Positions 16,801 to 26,201 are shown, numbered from the stretch's first letter. The stretch is DNA of 64,000 nt from Flavobacterium macacae (GCF_003865365.1 NZ_RQVR01000005.1:62001-126000), one strand, 5' to 3'. Made by a program: numbers and translations. The notes: a model not told the origin generated them from the letters alone.

Positions 16801-17502
16801 ATGAAAATAGCACTTTTAGGATATGGCAAAATGGGCAAGGTGATTGAACGCATCGCTTTAGAACGAGGCCACGAAATCGTTTTGAAAAAATCAGGAAATG
16901 ATTCTTTCGAGGGTTTAGAAAATGCTGCTGTTGCCATAGATTTCAGTATTCCTGATGCTGCAGTTGCTAATATTTCTACTTGTTTTGATTTTAATATACC
17001 CGTTATCTCTGGCACAACCGGTTGGCTTGAAAATTATGACCAGATGGTTTCGCTTTGCCATGAAAAACAAGGCGCTTTCATTTATGGCTCTAATTTTAGC
17101 CTTGGCGTAAATATTTTCTTTGAATTGAACGAGCACTTGGCAAAAATCATGTCTAAATTCAATCAATATAAAGTGGAAATGGAAGAAATCCACCACACTC
17201 AAAAATTAGATGCTCCAAGCGGCACTGCAATTTCTCTTGCCAAAGGAGTTATTGACCATTCCGATTATTCAAGCTGGGCTTTAGAAAATGCAAAAACGGA
17301 CGAAATTTTGATTGATGCCAAAAGAATTGAAAATGTTCCGGGAACGCACAGCGTTTTCTACAATTCAGAAGTAGATACAATTGAGATCAAACATACCGCA
17401 CACAATCGCGAAGGTTTTGCACTGGGTGCCATAATTGCCGCGGAATGGATTGTAGGTAAAAAAGGAGTTTTCACAATGAAAGACGTGCTGGATTTAAAGT
17501 AA
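16801..17502 (+). CDS. dapB: 4-hydroxy-tetrahydrodipicolinate reductase
   Basis: A 233-residue reductase of the lysine/diaminopimelate pathway. It has the N-terminal GYGKMGKVIE nucleotide motif, GTTGW, and EIHHTQKLDAPSGTA containing the catalytic His pair and Lys. It supplies meso-DAP for peptidoglycan. It is slightly shorter than E. coli DapB (273) but normal for Bacteroidota. It lies ten bases after the DUF5683 gene and 45 before lepB. Confidence 0.95.
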   Translation: MKIALLGYGKMGKVIERIALERGHEIVLKKSGNDSFEGLENAAVAIDFSIPDAAVANISTCFDFNIPVISGTTGWLENYDQMVSLCHEKQGAFIYGSNFSLGVNIFFELNEHLAKIMSKFNQYKVEMEEIHHTQKLDAPSGTAISLAKGVIDHSDYSSWALENAKTDEILIDAKRIENVPGTHSVFYNSEVDTIEIKHTAHNREGFALGAIIAAEWIVGKKGVFTMKDVLDLK

Positions 17503-17547
17503 CAAATTTCAAATTACATAGACATATACAAATAAAAACATACGAGA

Positions 17548-19122
17548 ATGACACTTACACAATGGTTTATATTTTTCCTAATTATGCAAGTGGTGCATTT
17601 TGCCGGAACTTGGAAATTATATAAAAAAGCAGGAAGACAAGCTTGGGAAGCCGCAATTCCGATTTACAACGCAATCATTTTGATGAAAATCATCAACCGC
17701 CCAAAATGGTGGGTGATCTTACTTTTTGTACCGATTGTAAACTTGATTATGTTTCCTGTCGTTTGGGTGGAAACGCTGCGCAGTTTTGGAAAAAATTCCA
17801 CTTTAGATACGGCGTTGGGAGTTCTCACTTTAGGACTTTATATCTATTATGTAAATTATACGCAAGACGTGACTTATGTTGAAAATAGGAGCTTGCATCC
17901 AAAAGACAAAACGGCCGACACCATCAGTTCGTTACTTTTTGCCATTGTTGTGGCTACTTTAGTCCACACTTACGTAATGCAACCCTTTACAATCCCAACA
18001 GGTTCGTTAGAAAAAACCCTTTTGGTAGGCGATTTTTTATTCGTAAGCAAGAACCATTATGGTGCCAGAACTCCGATGACCACTGTTGCGGCGCCAATGG
18101 TTCACGACACGATTCCAGTGCTGAACGTCAAATCATATTTAAATAAACCCCAACTTCCCTATTTCAGGTTTCCGGCTTTTGAGCAAGTAGAGAAAAATGA
18201 TATTGTGGTGTTTAACTGGCCGGTTGATACGGTTCAAGATTTTAAGGGAACTTATGCCACAGGCATTAGAAAGCCGATTGATAAAAAAACCAATTATGTA
18301 AAACGTTGCGTGGGAACGCCTGGCGACAGCTTATCTTTTGTTGACGGAGTAGCGTTTATCAATGGTCAAGAATTAAAACTTTCTGACCGGGCAAAAGTGC
18401 AATATTCATATAAAGTTGCAACTGTGGGCGGCAGCATGTTAGACCCTACTTATTTAACAAGAGATTTAAAAATCTATCCTACCGACATTGGCTTTAACCA
18501 AGCTGACAATACGTATTTCTTCATATCATTGACTGCTGAAAATGCTGAAAAATTAAAGAATAACCCAACGGTAGAGAGCGTTACCAAATTGATTTCTAAA
18601 AAAGGTGAAAATCCAGATAACAGAATTTTTCCCTACACAAAAAACTGGAATCAAGACAATTTAGGTCCGATTTACATTCCTCAAGCCGGAAAAACAGTAA
18701 AATTAGACAAACAAACGCTTCCTTTTTACAGAATGATTATTCATGAATACGAAGGAAACGACTTAAAAGTGAACGGCGACGAAATCAGGATTAATAATCA
18801 GATCGTAAATTCATACACCTTCAAACAAGATTATTATTACATGGTTGGAGACAACCGACACAACTCATTAGACAGCCGTTATTGGGGATTTGTACCTGCA
18901 GATCACGTTGTTGGGAAACCGGTTTTCATTTGGATGAGCATCGATCCGTCCATTCCTTGGTCAAAAGCGTTTGACAAAATACGTTGGGAACGTTTGTTTA
19001 CCACCGTTGGTGGCAATGGCGAACCTGTTTCTTATTTTTTGATTTTTGTAATTCTTTTGGGCGGTTACTTCGTTGCTGACTTTGTGATTAAGAGAAAGAA
19101 AAGAAAAGCTTCAAAATATTAA
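17548..19122 (+). CDS. lepB: Signal peptidase I with N-terminal DUF5684-like membrane domain
   Basis: A 524-residue protein, much larger than E. coli LepB (324). The first 120 residues hold three or so membrane helices with WEAAIPIYNAIILMKI, a DUF5684-like domain. The peptidase part has IPTGSLEKTLLVGD with catalytic Ser at about 153, VKRCVGTPGD with the general-base Lys at about 252, and the conserved VGDNRHNSLDSRYWG box. A long insertion separates the halves, as is usual in Bacteroidota. It ends with one C-terminal membrane helix. It removes signal peptides at the inner membrane. wbqC follows after three bases. Confidence 0.95.
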   Translation: MTLTQWFIFFLIMQVVHFAGTWKLYKKAGRQAWEAAIPIYNAIILMKIINRPKWWVILLFVPIVNLIMFPVVWVETLRSFGKNSTLDTALGVLTLGLYIYYVNYTQDVTYVENRSLHPKDKTADTISSLLFAIVVATLVHTYVMQPFTIPTGSLEKTLLVGDFLFVSKNHYGARTPMTTVAAPMVHDTIPVLNVKSYLNKPQLPYFRFPAFEQVEKNDIVVFNWPVDTVQDFKGTYATGIRKPIDKKTNYVKRCVGTPGDSLSFVDGVAFINGQELKLSDRAKVQYSYKVATVGGSMLDPTYLTRDLKIYPTDIGFNQADNTYFFISLTAENAEKLKNNPTVESVTKLISKKGENPDNRIFPYTKNWNQDNLGPIYIPQAGKTVKLDKQTLPFYRMIIHEYEGNDLKVNGDEIRINNQIVNSYTFKQDYYYMVGDNRHNSLDSRYWGFVPADHVVGKPVFIWMSIDPSIPWSKAFDKIRWERLFTTVGGNGEPVSYFLIFVILLGGYFVADFVIKRKKRKASKY

Positions 19123-19125
19123 GAG

Positions 19126-19737
19126 ATGAATGTGCTTTTGCTTCCCACATATTTTCCGTCGATAAGCCAATTTGCTGCGATGGTCCAAGCCGATTCGATT
19201 ACTCTGGAAATGGAAGACAATTTCCAAAAACAGACGAATCGAAACCGAATGTATATTTACAGCCCGAATGGCATTCAAATGCTGAATATTCCAGTAAAAC
19301 ATTCAAAAGAGAACCACCAGAAGACAAAAGATGTCAAGATCGAAGATGCTTTTGACTGGCAGAAACAGCATTTTAAATCATTAGAAGCGGCGTATCGAAC
19401 TTCGCCTTTCTTTGAGTATTTTGAAGACGACCTGGCTCCTATTTTTCAAAAGAAACATACTTTTTTGATGGATTTAAATCTGGAAGCTTTAGACATCGTT
19501 GCAAATTGTCTTGGATTTGATTTAAAGTATGCAAAAACTGAAGAGTATTTCCACGAAACAACTGATTTCAGCGATTTCAGGCACTTGGCAAACGGAAAAA
19601 AAGACACCTTGCAATTTGAGCCTTACACCCAAGTTTTTGAAGAGAAACACGGCTATTTGAATAACTTGAGCATCTTAGATTTGCTGTTCAACGAAGGAAG
19701 ATATGCTGTGGAATATTTGAAAAAGCAAGCATTGTAA
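19126..19737 (+). CDS. WbqC-family protein
   Basis: A 203-residue cytoplasmic protein with the WbqC-like (PF08889) start LLLPTYFPSISQFAAMVQAD, KQTNRNRMYI and WQKQHFKSLEAAYRTSPFFEYF. Members are found in O-antigen loci and in core Bacteroidota operons; the biochemical function is not established. It is the last gene of the parA run and is followed by a terminator and repeat copy C. Confidence 0.85.
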   Translation: MNVLLLPTYFPSISQFAAMVQADSITLEMEDNFQKQTNRNRMYIYSPNGIQMLNIPVKHSKENHQKTKDVKIEDAFDWQKQHFKSLEAAYRTSPFFEYFEDDLAPIFQKKHTFLMDLNLEALDIVANCLGFDLKYAKTEEYFHETTDFSDFRHLANGKKDTLQFEPYTQVFEEKHGYLNNLSILDLLFNEGRYAVEYLKKQAL

Positions 19738-19760
19738 TTCAAAACAGCATCAAATTAAAA

Positions 19761-19783
19761 CGGAAATTGTTCCGTTTTTTTTT
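19761..19783 (+). terminator. Terminator after wbqC
   Basis: CGGAA (19761-19765) / TTCCG (19770-19774) followed by nine T, 23 bases after the stop. The stem is short but the T tract is strong. Confidence 0.75.
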
Positions 19784-19879
19784 GAAATTAAAGATTATGG
19801 CCGAAGCCAGATTTTGAAATTCTCCTGGATGCCTAGATTGTTTGGAATTGGCTTTTCCGCACTATGTTTATCGACAATC

Positions 19880-20027
19880 TTGGTCCAAAAGAAAACAAAA
19901 AAAATATGGTTTTTCAGCTAGCCCCGATGTTAGGGAAAATCCTTTTTTTCTTTTTCAGAAAAAAAGATTTGGAAAGACAGCGGGAACTGCGATTACTGAT
20001 AAATCACTGACCTTTCGCTTCAAATAA
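19880..20027 (+). repeat. Dispersed hairpin element, copy C
   Basis: It has the conserved left TAGCCCCGAT (19919-19928), GGGAAAATCC, and a T-rich/A-rich stem of 8-10 bp (19942-19950 with 19958-19966). The right part has AGCGGGAACTGCGATTACTGA, ending CCTTTCGCTTCAAA. The stem sequence differs from copies A and B. It fills the gap between convergent wbqC and the endonuclease-family gene. Confidence 0.75.
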
Positions 20028-20028
20028 A

Positions 20029-21075
20029 TTATTTGACCATTGAAAGGCGCGCCATTATTGGAAAATGATCAGAATTAATAAAGTCTGGATAATTCTCGAA
20101 ACTTTTGACTTCCATCTTTTTATCCGCAAAAATATAGTCGATCCGTGCGGGATAATAATTAAAATTATACGACTTCCCGAAACCGCTGCCGGCTTCTTCA
20201 AAAGTGTCGTTCAGGTCGCCACGAATGCTTCTATACACGAAAGAAAACGCGCTGTTGTTCATATCGCCACAAATAATTTCAGGCAATTTGCTGTCTTTTT
20301 TGTGATTCATCAAAATCTCTGCCTGCTCTTGCTGTGCTTTGAAAGCACGGCTCATGCTTTTGATAATCTTTTTTGATTTCTGCTCGTTGATTCCGTTGAT
20401 ATCTTCGTTGATTTCGTGTACATCAGGCGTGATTTTAATAGATTGCAAGTGCATATTATACACGCGGATCGTATCTTTTCCACGCTTGATATCGGCGTAA
20501 ATCGCGTTGTTATTTGAATTCGGAAAAACAATATCGCCTTTATTTATAATCGGAAATTTAGAAAAAATAGCCTGACCCGTTTTGGTCTTGTCGCCTTTCA
20601 TCAAGATAAATTTGTGCTTGTAGGCGCGGAGGTTTATTTTGCCTTCAGAATATTCTTGAATGCAAAGAATATCAGGATTCTTGTCGTTAATAAACTCGGA
20701 AATTAATTCGGCAACATCGTCTCTTTCAATCCATTTGTAGAGATTTAAAAGGCGGACATTATAACTCATTACCGTAAAATCATTTTCTGATTTTGGCAAG
20801 TCAGTGCTTGAAAATTTATAAAATTTGTTTATAAAGGTAATTCCCATTAGTAAAACCAATGATGAAAGCAAAATTTGGCGCTTCATCTGGATTCCCCAAT
20901 AAATGAAGAAAAGCAGGTTAAAAATCAACATTAACGGCAATATCATTGTCAAAACCGATAAAAACGGAAATAATTTTGGCGCCAAAAAAGGTAAAATATA
21001 AGCAAGGAAAGTCAGCACAGTCAAGACTATGTTGAGCACAAACATTACTTTATTAAACCAAGAAAGGTCTTTCAT
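20029..21075 (-). CDS. Membrane-anchored endonuclease/exonuclease/phosphatase-family protein
   Basis: A 348-residue protein with two or three N-terminal membrane helices (about residues 10-80) and a C-terminal EEP domain. Visible catalytic motifs are MSYNVRLLN, CIQEY (Glu), NMHLQS, ICGDMNNS (Asp/Asn) and NSDHFPIMARL (Asp-His). The substrate cannot be told; the family includes nucleases and lipid or sugar phosphatases. It ends the leftward mutL-rhomboid-rhomboid run, 40 bp after the second rhomboid gene. Confidence 0.88.
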   Translation of the reverse strand: MKDLSWFNKVMFVLNIVLTVLTFLAYILPFLAPKLFPFLSVLTMILPLMLIFNLLFFIYWGIQMKRQILLSSLVLLMGITFINKFYKFSSTDLPKSENDFTVMSYNVRLLNLYKWIERDDVAELISEFINDKNPDILCIQEYSEGKINLRAYKHKFILMKGDKTKTGQAIFSKFPIINKGDIVFPNSNNNAIYADIKRGKDTIRVYNMHLQSIKITPDVHEINEDINGINEQKSKKIIKSMSRAFKAQQEQAEILMNHKKDSKLPEIICGDMNNSAFSFVYRSIRGDLNDTFEEAGSGFGKSYNFNYYPARIDYIFADKKMEVKSFENYPDFINSDHFPIMARLSMVK

Positions 21076-21115
21076 TTAAATGGATTGGTAAAGATTAAAC
21101 GGACTGAAACGTGAC

Positions 21116-21979
21116 TTATTTTCCAGCTCTGAAAAGAAATTCCTTCTCTTCTTTGGTAAGGCTGTCATACCCTGATTGGCTGATTTTGTCCAAAATTTCG
21201 TCAATCTGCTGCTGTGTTTTATTTTTAACTACAATTTTACCAGCTGATTTTTGCTGTGGCTGTATTGGATTCTTATGCACTTTTTTAAAGGGAGTTCCTT
21301 TTTTTGGCTTCAAAATAGCAGTAAAGAAATTGATGGTATTGGTTACAGCCAAACTTAAATCGGTTCCGTTTTTCAATAATTTTATAAATAAAAATCCAAA
21401 GAAAGCACCGCCCAAATGCGCGATGTGGCCACCCATATTGTTTGCGGGCAATTGAATCAAATCTAAAAGTAAAAAAACCGCAGCGATGTGCCATAATTTC
21501 ACGTTTCCGATCAGCAAAAGCCGTAATTGGTATAATGGCGCGTACGTGGCTGCAGCAACCAAAACAGCCATTATTGCACCCGAAGCTCCGATTAAGACGC
21601 CTGCATTTCCGAAGAAGAAATACGTCAGGACAAAAATGAGCCCTGAGAAAATTGCGGCTAAAAGATACAATCCCAAGAACTGTTTCTGCGTAAAAAAAGT
21701 TAAAAACAATCGTGCCGAAAAGTTTAAGATCAAAAGATTAAATAGCAAATGCATCAATCCTCCGTGAAAAAAGGCGTAACTCAAAAGCGTCCAAGGCTTG
21801 AAAATTAATTCAGACGGCGAAGAGGAAAGCAACAGCCAATAATTGATTTCGGCGATTGCTGTTTTAGAAAAAGCTTCAATCAGAAAATAAATTACGGCAA
21901 GCCCGATATTCCAGAAAATCAGCTGCATTGCGATGCCTCCTGATTTATATTGCAATTTTAAGTCGTCAACAATTCCCAT
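21116..21979 (-). CDS. Rhomboid-family intramembrane serine protease (long)
   Basis: A 287-residue protein with six membrane helices. It has FHGGLMHLLFNLLIL, the catalytic serine in GASGAIMAVL and the catalytic histidine in GGHIAHLGGAFFG. The cytoplasmic tail is basic (QPQQKSAGKIVVKNKTQQQIDEILDKISQSG) with the short SYDSLT-EEKEFL-like end common in this family. It cleaves membrane proteins within the bilayer; substrates are unknown. It lies 13 bp after the first rhomboid gene, suggesting duplication. Confidence 0.92.
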   Translation of the reverse strand: MGIVDDLKLQYKSGGIAMQLIFWNIGLAVIYFLIEAFSKTAIAEINYWLLLSSSPSELIFKPWTLLSYAFFHGGLMHLLFNLLILNFSARLFLTFFTQKQFLGLYLLAAIFSGLIFVLTYFFFGNAGVLIGASGAIMAVLVAAATYAPLYQLRLLLIGNVKLWHIAAVFLLLDLIQLPANNMGGHIAHLGGAFFGFLFIKLLKNGTDLSLAVTNTINFFTAILKPKKGTPFKKVHKNPIQPQQKSAGKIVVKNKTQQQIDEILDKISQSGYDSLTKEEKEFLFRAGK

Positions 21980-21992
21980 AAATAAAAAATAT

Positions 21993-22742
21993 TTAGTTCC
22001 AGCGCCTGTCGTTAAATTGATTTTTTTTCCAATACCACATCATTGCAAAACCGATAATGGCGCCACCGATGTGGGCGAAATGGGCAATACCGCTTCCGCC
22101 TCCAAAAATAGATTTTCCAGTAACTCCCAAAAATAAATCCACAGCTAAAATTCCAGGAACAAAATATTTCGCTTTAATGGGAACCGGAATAAACATCATC
22201 ATCAATTCAGCATTTGGAAACATAAAGGCAAATGCAACCAAAAGACCATAAACGGCTCCAGAAGCTCCAACTGCAGGAGTAATAAAAGCGCTCATTATTC
22301 CTTGTAAATCAGATTTTTCAATTAATTGCGTATTGTAACTAACCGTGCCTGAATTTAGAAAAGCATAAATCTCAGACTTACTCAAACCGCCATTTATCAA
22401 GATATCATAGTAGTGATTGAATTCTAAATAATTAACGCCGCTATGCAAAGCTGCAGCCCCCAAGCCACAAGAAATATAAAAGAAAAGAAACTTTTTACCA
22501 CCCCAAATATATTCCAAATTGCTTCCGAAAGAATACAGAGCAAACATATTAAAAGCGATGTGCATGATCCCGCCGTGCATAAACATGTGCGTAATAGGCT
22601 GCCAAAATTCAAATTTCGGATTTTCGAAAAAATAAAGCGAAAGATAATCGTATGCAGCACCATTGGCTACAATCTGCGACCCAATAAAAAAGATTACGTT
22701 TATAATCAATAATTGTTTGACTACGGGCGTGATGTTAATCAT
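21993..22742 (-). CDS. Rhomboid-family intramembrane serine protease (short)
   Basis: A 249-residue rhomboid with HMFMHGGIMHIAFNMFALYSFG, Ser in GASGAVYGLL and His in AHFAHIGGAIIGF, so the Ser-His dyad is intact. Its ATG overlaps the mutL stop codon (ATGA), indicating translational coupling. Two tandem rhomboids after mutL is a typical Flavobacteria arrangement. Confidence 0.93.
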   Translation of the reverse strand: MINITPVVKQLLIINVIFFIGSQIVANGAAYDYLSLYFFENPKFEFWQPITHMFMHGGIMHIAFNMFALYSFGSNLEYIWGGKKFLFFYISCGLGAAALHSGVNYLEFNHYYDILINGGLSKSEIYAFLNSGTVSYNTQLIEKSDLQGIMSAFITPAVGASGAVYGLLVAFAFMFPNAELMMMFIPVPIKAKYFVPGILAVDLFLGVTGKSIFGGGSGIAHFAHIGGAIIGFAMMWYWKKNQFNDRRWN

Positions 22743-24640
22743 ACTGCGAATTTTTTATCTAAATCTTCAACACGCATTGTGATGAAGGTTGGTTTATGAA
22801 AAGGCGAAACATTGGGTTCTTTGCAAGCAAAAAGTCCGTTGACAAGATTTTCTTGTTCCTTTTCAGTCAAATACGTTCCAGTTTTCACGGCAAGGCTTTT
22901 GGCCATTGACTTTGCAATCGAATCATTTTGGCTAAAACTGCTCTCCGGAATCCCGTCTTGCAAATCACTCAATAACTGTTCCAACAGAATTGAAACCTCG
23001 CTTTCTGTCACATTGACGGGCAATCCCGAAATCACGACGCTGTCATCGTTAATTTCTTCAAAAACAAAGCCCGTGTTTATCAACGAAAGCTGCAATTCAG
23101 TGATCAAATTAATTTCAGTTGAAGAAAAATAAAGATTCAACGGAAAAAGCAGTTGCTGGCTTGATGCCTGATGCACCGTCATGTTAGTCAAAAATTGTTC
23201 ATACAGAACACGCTGGTGCGCTCTTTGCTGGTCAATAATCACCATTCCTGATTTTATCGGACTTACGATGTATTTTTTATGAATTTGATACGTTCTGTGG
23301 ACTACCTCTTCAATTTCTTTGTCATTAAAAAGTGAACCTGTCACTTCTTCCGATTCAAATTCAATATCTTCAATTTGAGTAATCGTTTCTGTATCTTGTT
23401 TTAAACCGACATACAAACTTTCCCAACTGGAAGGTTCTTGTTTTTTATACGAAGAAAAAGAGTTTCCTGAATTTCCCGAACTGCTGTAACTGCTTCCGCC
23501 AGAATATGATTTTGCTAAACTTGGCTCTGGATTTCCAAACGGATTAAAATTGGCATCTACCTGAATAATTGGCATTGACGCCTCTTTTCCTTCATAACCA
23601 TACGGCGTATCCAAATTAGAATCTCTGTCGAAATCTAAAACGGGCGCCACATTAAACTGTCCCAAACTATGTTTAACTGACGAACGCAAAATTGCATAAA
23701 GCGCGTGCTCGTCATCAAATTTAATTTCTGTTTTTGTAGGATGAATGTTGATATCGATCGTGTTTGGTGGCACATTCAAGTAAATAAAATAACTGGGCTG
23801 CGAACCGTCTTTCAGCAAACCTTCATATGCGGCCATAATCGCGTGGTGCAGATAACCGCTCTTGATAAATCGGTCATTCACGAAGAAAAATTGCTCACCG
23901 CGATTTTTCTTGGCAAATTCTGGTTTGCTTACAAATCCCTGAATCCCAACAATTTCAGTGCTTTCTTGAATCGGGACTAATTTTTCATTGGTTTTGCCCG
24001 AAAAAATATTCACGATACGCTGCCTAAAATTCGATTGAGGCAAATTAAACATTTCGCTTCCGTTGTGATACATCGTGAAGTGGATGTTTGGATGCGCCAA
24101 GGCAACCCTTTGAAATTCATCTAAAATATGGCGGTGTTCCACAGTATCTGACTTCAAGAAATTTCGGCGCGCCGGAATATTAAAAAACAAATTCTTGACC
24201 GAAAATGAAGTTCCTTTTGGCAAGACCGCCACGTCCTGCGCAATAAACTTACTTCCTTCAATAACCAACTGCGTTCCCAATTCTTCTTGATCTTGGCGCG
24301 TTTTCATTTCCACGTGGGCAATTGCGGCAATAGACGCCAAAGCTTCACCACGGAAACCTTTTGTACTCAACGAGAACAAATCTTCAGCCAGTCGAATCTT
24401 GGATGTCGCGTGACGCTCAAAACACAAACGAGAATCGGTAACGCTCATTCCTTTTCCGTTGTCAATGACTTGAACAAGGGATTTCCCGGCATCTTTAATA
24501 ATTAACTTTATATCTGTGGCTCCCGCATCTACCGCGTTTTCAAGAAGTTCCTTGACAACAGAAGCTGGTCTTTGAACCACTTCTCCTGCAGCAATTTGGT
24601 TCGCAACGTGATCAGGAAGTAATTGGATAATACTCGACAT
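22739..24640 (-). CDS. mutL: DNA mismatch repair protein MutL
   Basis: A 633-residue MutL starting at the ATG at 24640, where the conserved IQLLPDHVANQIAAGEVVQRP begins; an upstream in-frame ATG at 24697 would add 19 unrelated residues. The GHKL ATPase part has NAVDAGA, DNGKGM and TKGFRGEALASI. A variable Ser/Gly linker follows (about 395-420), then the C-terminal dimerisation domain ending near ACKEPNVSPFHKPT. It couples MutS mismatch recognition to strand removal. It overlaps the first rhomboid gene by four bases. Confidence 0.96.
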   Translation of the reverse strand: MSSIIQLLPDHVANQIAAGEVVQRPASVVKELLENAVDAGATDIKLIIKDAGKSLVQVIDNGKGMSVTDSRLCFERHATSKIRLAEDLFSLSTKGFRGEALASIAAIAHVEMKTRQDQEELGTQLVIEGSKFIAQDVAVLPKGTSFSVKNLFFNIPARRNFLKSDTVEHRHILDEFQRVALAHPNIHFTMYHNGSEMFNLPQSNFRQRIVNIFSGKTNEKLVPIQESTEIVGIQGFVSKPEFAKKNRGEQFFFVNDRFIKSGYLHHAIMAAYEGLLKDGSQPSYFIYLNVPPNTIDINIHPTKTEIKFDDEHALYAILRSSVKHSLGQFNVAPVLDFDRDSNLDTPYGYEGKEASMPIIQVDANFNPFGNPEPSLAKSYSGGSSYSSSGNSGNSFSSYKKQEPSSWESLYVGLKQDTETITQIEDIEFESEEVTGSLFNDKEIEEVVHRTYQIHKKYIVSPIKSGMVIIDQQRAHQRVLYEQFLTNMTVHQASSQQLLFPLNLYFSSTEINLITELQLSLINTGFVFEEINDDSVVISGLPVNVTESEVSILLEQLLSDLQDGIPESSFSQNDSIAKSMAKSLAVKTGTYLTEKEQENLVNGLFACKEPNVSPFHKPTFITMRVEDLDKKFAV

Positions 24641-24694
24641 TCTATGAATTTGATTAGCTTCGTTCCGCCTGAAAAAAGCTTCGGGAACGACTTT

Positions 24695-24702
24695 CAAAGT
24701 TA
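24695..24702 (-). promoter_or_regulatory. Promoter box of mutL
   Basis: TAACTTTG on the minus strand (24702-24695), an exact TAnnTTTG match with a TTG 14 bp upstream. The 50-base leader to the chosen ATG can form a CGTTCC/GGAACG stem (24661-24666 with 24684-24689). The box overlaps the alternative upstream ATG, supporting the 24640 start. Confidence 0.5.
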
Positions 24703-24763
24703 CATAATTAATGTAACAATTGAAAAATTAGAAATTGCGAAAACAAGAAAGTTTTACACATAA

Positions 24764-24800
24764 AAAAAGCCTATTTCTGTTTGAAAGAAATAGGCTTTTT
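24764..24800. terminator. Terminator between ribH and mutL
   Basis: A 15-bp perfect stem (24764-24778 with 24786-24800), AAAAAGCCTATTTCT and its complement, with T tracts for both directions. It ends ribH transcription 19 bases after the stop. Confidence 0.93.
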
Positions 24801-24818
24801 ATAAATTTATTCTTTTTT

Positions 24819-25313
24819 TTACAACGAGGATTGCTGTCTCAAATAAGCCATTTTTAATGCTGCAATTGCCGCTTCAGTTCCTTTGTTTCCGTGAATTCCT
24901 CCACTTCTGTCAATCGACTGCTGTTCGTTATTATCTGTCAAAACACAAAAAATTACAGGAACATCCGTTTGGACATTCAAATCTTTTATTCCCTGCGTAA
25001 CGCCTTCGCACACAAAGTCAAAATGTTTGGTTTCGCCCTGGATAACGCATCCGATAACGATTACTGCATCTAATTTTTGAGTGTCAATCATTCGCTTTGC
25101 ACCGTAAATAAGCTCAAAGCTTCCCGGAACATTCCATCTCACAATATTATTTGGAATTGCCTCACAATCTAAAAGCGCTTTTTCTGCACCAGAAAAAAGT
25201 CCTTCGGTGATTTTGTCATTCCATTCTGAAACAACAATCCCAAACCGAAAATCTTTCGCGCTTGGGATTGTGTTTTTATCGTATTCTGATAAATTTTTAT
25301 TAGCTGTAGCCAT
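24819..25313 (-). CDS. ribH: 6,7-dimethyl-8-ribityllumazine synthase
   Basis: A 164-residue lumazine synthase with FRFGIVVSEWNDKITEGL, VPGSFELIYGA, VIGCVIQGETKHFDFVCEGVTQGI and the conserved histidine region. It condenses the pyrimidinedione with dihydroxybutanone phosphate in riboflavin synthesis, usually as a 60-mer or pentamer. It lies 69 bp downstream of the TPR membrane protein gene, in the same direction, with a terminator after it. No FMN riboswitch is apparent upstream. Confidence 0.96.
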   Translation of the reverse strand: MATANKNLSEYDKNTIPSAKDFRFGIVVSEWNDKITEGLFSGAEKALLDCEAIPNNIVRWNVPGSFELIYGAKRMIDTQKLDAVIVIGCVIQGETKHFDFVCEGVTQGIKDLNVQTDVPVIFCVLTDNNEQQSIDRSGGIHGNKGTEAAIAALKMAYLRQQSSL

Positions 25314-25382
25314 TCTATTTTTGATTTTAGATTTAAGATTTAAGATAGCAGTTGAACTGAAATCTGAAAACTAAAAACTAAT

Positions 25383-26171
25383 TTATTGTGCCAAACCAAT
25401 CATTGCATCGATGTTTGATGCTTCGATTGAAGTGTCATACTTTTCTTTGATTGTGGTGAAATATTTCAAAGCATCAGCATTTTGCTTCAAAGTCAATGCT
25501 GTCTGCCCTGCTTTTAACAAGAAACGTGGCGTTGTTACAATATTTTCATTCACTTCAGATGCTTTTACATAATATTCTAAAGCTTCTTTTGGCTGGTTTA
25601 ATTGAGAAAAAGCATCACCAATTGCCCCTTTTGCCAAAGCTGACAAGAACATATCTTTTGAAGAGAATTTCTCTAAATATTCGATAGCTTCTTTGTACTT
25701 TTTGGTATTCAAAAGCGCAATTCCTGCGTAATAATTTGCCATATTTCCTGCGTCAGTTCCTGAATAATCTTCAGCCACCTGAACAAATCCAGGTTGTCCT
25801 TCAGACACTTTCAAAGAAAGCGCATAAAGTGAATCACTGGCTTTTGGATCTTGAGAATCTGTTGCTTCTTGAAAATGTTTTTGTGCTACAAACATTACGT
25901 TTGCCGCATCGTCTTCTTTAGGCTCAGAAACAAATTGCGTATATCCTAAATAACCAAGAGCTCCTAAAGCAACAACTCCGATAAAAACGAAAATACCTTT
26001 TTGGTTTTTAGCAACAAACTCTTCGGTTTTTGAAGCACCTTCGTCTAAAGAATTGAAAACTCCAGCCGTGGTACTATCCTTTTCTGAGATCGCGTCAATC
26101 GGGTCTGGTTCGAATTCTTTTTCTTCTTCAGGTTTCGGAGCTTTATATCCTCTTTTATTATAAGTTGCCAT
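25383..26171 (-). CDS. TPR-containing single-pass membrane protein
   Basis: A 262-residue protein with an acidic cytoplasmic N-terminus, one membrane helix (GIFVFIGVVALGALGYLGYTQF, about residues 60-80) and tetratricopeptide repeats (ANYYAGIALLNTKKYKEAIEYLEKF and AIGDAFSQLNQPKEALEYYVKA). This layout resembles YfgM-type proteins. A scaffold role at the membrane is likely but no partner is visible. A TATTTTTG box precedes it (26201-26194). Confidence 0.82.
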   Translation of the reverse strand: MATYNKRGYKAPKPEEEKEFEPDPIDAISEKDSTTAGVFNSLDEGASKTEEFVAKNQKGIFVFIGVVALGALGYLGYTQFVSEPKEDDAANVMFVAQKHFQEATDSQDPKASDSLYALSLKVSEGQPGFVQVAEDYSGTDAGNMANYYAGIALLNTKKYKEAIEYLEKFSSKDMFLSALAKGAIGDAFSQLNQPKEALEYYVKASEVNENIVTTPRFLLKAGQTALTLKQNADALKYFTTIKEKYDTSIEASNIDAMIGLAQ

Positions 26172-26193
26172 TACAATTAAATTTAGTGAGGTG

Positions 26194-26201
26194 CAAAAAT
26201 A
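26194..26201 (-). promoter_or_regulatory. Promoter box of the TPR membrane protein gene
   Basis: TATTTTTG on the minus strand, exact TAnnTTTG, about 23 bases before the start codon. No TTG at 17-23 bp upstream. Confidence 0.4.

Noticed and set aside
24819..25400. FMN riboswitch upstream of ribH
   Set aside because: The 69-bp gap upstream is simple repeat DNA (GATTTTAGATTTAAG) with no RFN-type conserved segments.
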